This document shows positions 6,117 to 7,237 of a DNA stretch of 7,237 nucleotides, piece after piece. Each line of letters opens with the position of its first letter. Within the stretch, counting starts at the first letter, position 1. The notes beneath the pieces were generated by a model. The model did not search any database, was not told the DNA's origin, and saw only the letters and a list, made by a program, of their open reading frames with translations. Location of the stretch: contig CAYLWP010000138.1 in NCBI GenBank assembly GCA_964387365.1, forward strand, positions 1-7,237. Direction: 5' to 3'. Both the position numbers and the translations under genes were made by a program. The stretch is from COE1 sp964387365. GTDB lineage: Bacteria; Bacillota; Clostridia; Lachnospirales; Lachnospiraceae.

Positions 6117-6899
6117 CTAATTAATTGTTCTCATACATTCCAAACGTTCATGAAGCATCTTCATTCTGCGAAGGTCTTCTTCCGCGGTAAGCTCTCGTCC
6201 TGAGGCAAAGTAACGAATTGCTCCTTCGTTTTCTTCCAGCTGATTTTTCTGCTCGAGAATTCTTTTCAGCTGATTCACTGTTCCTATACTTCCGTCAATC
6301 ATCCGTACACTCTTTGGTAACAGCTTGGCAAAGCTGTCCTTAAAATAGTTAAAATGTGTACAGCCAAGTACCAGTTCTCCATAAGCCTCCAGCGGATACG
6401 GTGCAAGCATTTCCTTTAAGTAAGCTTCTACCTTGCCGGAATCAAATTCTCCGCGTTCTGCAAAGGAAACAAGCCCGGGCAGCGGGAGCAGGTCAACAAG
6501 ATGTGCATCGTCCACTCTTTCCACTAGATTTTTAAGCTTTTCCTCCTGTATGGTGAGTGGTGTTGCAACGACCATTACTCTTTTCCCGGCGCTCTTTTCT
6601 ACCGCAGGCTTCACCGCAGGCTCAATGCCGATAATCGGGAGGTCATACTTGCGGCGCATGACTTCCGCTGCAACTGAGGTTGCTGTATTGCAGGCAATCA
6701 CAACTGCCTTGCAGTCATGAGCTATCATAAACTGCATGACTTCATCGACATAGGAAATAACCTGTTCCTTGGTCTTGGTTCCATAAGGGACGTGGTCTGT
6801 ATCTGCATAAAATATGTAATTCTCATTTGGCAGGGTAGTGAGTGCCTGATGTAACAGGGTAAGGCCTCCTATGCCCGAATCAAAGATACCGATGTTCAT
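6117..6899 (-). CDS. murI: Glutamate racemase MurI
   Basis: Cofactor-independent racemase that makes D-glutamate, which MurD adds to the peptidoglycan stem peptide in the cytoplasm. It has 260 residues, the standard length. The N-terminal substrate loop reads IGIFDSGIGGLT with Asp7 and Ser8. The two catalytic cysteines are in VIACNTAT (Cys70) and LVLGCTHF (Cys180), followed by His182. FYADTDHVPYGTK (30-42) is also typical. The ATG at 6899 is chosen because the conserved fold begins at once (MNIGIFDSG) and AAAGGA lies upstream, though at a long 11-nt spacing. The frame is open to a GTG at 6941, which has no ribosome binding site and adds 14 residues without family character. Transcription converges on the ABC operon. 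No clear promoter was found just upstream. Confidence 0.96.
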   Translation of the reverse strand: MNIGIFDSGIGGLTLLHQALTTLPNENYIFYADTDHVPYGTKTKEQVISYVDEVMQFMIAHDCKAVVIACNTATSVAAEVMRRKYDLPIIGIEPAVKPAVEKSAGKRVMVVATPLTIQEEKLKNLVERVDDAHLVDLLPLPGLVSFAERGEFDSGKVEAYLKEMLAPYPLEAYGELVLGCTHFNYFKDSFAKLLPKSVRMIDGSIGTVNQLKRILEQKNQLEENEGAIRYFASGRELTAEEDLRRMKMLHERLECMRTIN

Positions 6900-6949
6900 G
6901 TGGTGGGTGATCCTTTCTGTGGAGTGGGTGTATTGGTTCACGCGGGGGC

Positions 6950-6983
6950 GCTACCGGTTCAGCCCGAGGGGGCTTCACGGTGC
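6950..6983. other. Nested hairpin in the murI leader region
   Basis: AGCCC (6961-6965) pairs with GGGCT (6970-6974) around a GAGG loop. Outside it ACCG (6953-6956) pairs with CGGT (6978-6981), then GC with GC past a bulged T. On the minus strand, the sense of murI, the loop reads CCTC. It lies about 50 nt before the murI start and has no T run, so it is not a terminator. Confidence 0.5.
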
Positions 6984-7030
6984 TTTGTGGTTTTTTGAAG
7001 TATTATCAGGACTGGGCAGACGGCAGGTTC

Positions 7031-7046
7031 GAAAGCGAGGGCTTTC
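7031..7046. other. Small perfect hairpin with GAGG loop
   Basis: GAAAGC (7031-7036) and GCTTTC (7041-7046) pair around GAGG on the plus strand, or CCTC on the minus strand. It lies 10 nt before the three-way-junction structure. AAGCGA within it could instead pair with TCGCTT at 7174-7179, outside the far side of that structure. Confidence 0.45.
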
Positions 7047-7056
7047 TCACTGTCGC

Positions 7057-7165
7057 GACATTCGCCAAATGAAAACGCAGGCGTTTTCATTTGCACTTCC
7101 GTAGCGGGATGCTACCGTGAATCAATTCCCGTCGCATCCTGTTACGGAAGCTTTATGCGAATGTC
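7057..7165 (+). ncRNA. Candidate structured RNA or intergenic repeat: three-way junction
   Basis: Three helices interlock without overlap. P1 is GACATTCGC (7057-7065) with GCGAATGTC (7157-7165), 9 bp perfect. P2 starts at the next base: CAAATGAAAACG (7066-7077), loop CAGG, CGTTTTCATTTG (7082-7093), 12 bp perfect. After a 2-nt joint, P3 pairs 7096-7112 with 7134-7150, 17 bp including two G-U pairs (7104/7142 and 7106/7140), with a 21-nt loop; 6 nt join P3 to P1. In all 76 of 109 nt are paired. The G-U pairs become A-C mismatches if the minus strand is transcribed, so a plus-strand RNA is favoured. No promoter was identified and no known RNA family was recognised; it may equally be a dispersed palindromic DNA repeat. 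Confidence 0.5.
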
Positions 7166-7195
7166 TTGGGTTTTCGCTTGGCTCATTGTACGCGC

Positions 7196-7236
7196 AAAAA
7201 GAGACCCGCAAATCTATGTATCCATAAACCTGCGGG
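7196..7236 (-). terminator. Intrinsic terminator of a gene beyond the right edge
   Basis: On the minus strand CCCGCA (7236-7231) pairs with TGCGGG (7210-7205), with an inner TATG/CATA helix and a 4-nt loop, followed by TCTC and TTTTT (7200-7196). This is the order of a Rho-independent terminator reading leftward, so a minus-strand gene probably ends just beyond 7237. If it works, murI needs its own promoter within 6900-7195. Confidence 0.6.
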
Positions 7237-7237
7237 C

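Larger units (their letters stand above)
6900..7237. other. Gene-free region upstream of murI, dense in inverted repeats
   Basis: No convincing coding sequence on either strand. On the minus strand it would be the murI leader and promoter region, but no good -35/-10 pair was found. Its contents in order are a ribosome-binding AAAGGA near 6911-6916, a nested hairpin at 6950-6983, a spacer, a small hairpin at 7031-7046, a three-way-junction structure at 7057-7165 and an intrinsic terminator at 7196-7236. Base composition is more GC-rich than the opp intergenic region. Confidence 0.6.

Noticed and set aside
6899..6941. A 14-residue N-terminal extension of MurI from a GTG at 6941
   Set aside because: No ribosome binding site precedes the GTG, the added residues look unlike the family, and the conserved racemase N-terminus begins exactly at the ATG at 6899.
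6871..7104. Open frame on the plus strand across the murI start and the hairpin region
   Set aside because: It runs antisense to conserved murI codons, has no ribosome binding site, and its far half is the inverted-repeat region rather than protein-like sequence.
1..7237. CRISPR array, tRNA, rRNA, insertion sequence or phage genes
   Set aside because: No regularly spaced repeats, cloverleaf, ribosomal RNA sequence, transposase or integrase was seen on either strand.

Overview
The window reads as a low-to-moderate G+C Firmicute of class Clostridia, most plausibly a gut Lachnospiraceae. The grounds are strong purine-rich ribosome binding sites, tightly packed operons, an AT-rich intergenic region, a YtrA-type GntR regulator fused by overlap to an ABC exporter, and an Opp-type permease operon without its binding-protein gene in front. 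The family-level assignment is inference from gene style, not from a marker gene.

Layout. Minus strand, 1-3460: an oligopeptide/dipeptide ABC importer operon transcribed right to left as oppB-oppC-oppD-oppF. The last gene runs off the left edge just before its ABC signature motif. Its promoter is readable (TTGACA, 17-bp spacer, TACAAT at 3688-3660) and leaves a leader of about 190 nt that holds several small inverted repeats. No substrate-binding protein (oppA) lies in the window.

3461-4066: an AT-rich divergent intergenic region of 606 bp. It carries the opp promoter and leader on one side. On the other it carries the promoter of the plus-strand operon, overlapped by a cluster of four operator-like half-sites.

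Plus strand, 4067-5999: a three-gene operon with overlapping stops and starts, encoding a YtrA-subfamily GntR regulator, an ABC ATPase and a six-helix ABC-2-like membrane protein. It looks like a self-regulated efflux or envelope-stress ABC module of unknown substrate.

6000-6116: a convergent gap filled almost entirely by a 23-bp-stem hairpin with a structured loop, probably a bidirectional terminator. Minus strand, 6117-6899: glutamate racemase (murI), which supplies D-glutamate for peptidoglycan.

6900-7237: a gene-free 338-bp stretch dense in inverted repeats. Its core, 7057-7165, folds by inspection into a three-way junction of 9-, 12- and 17-bp helices. The G-U pairs in the longest helix favour a plus-strand RNA. 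It is followed by a minus-strand intrinsic terminator at the right edge. This stretch is the least explained and most interesting part of the window; the coding genes are otherwise conventional.
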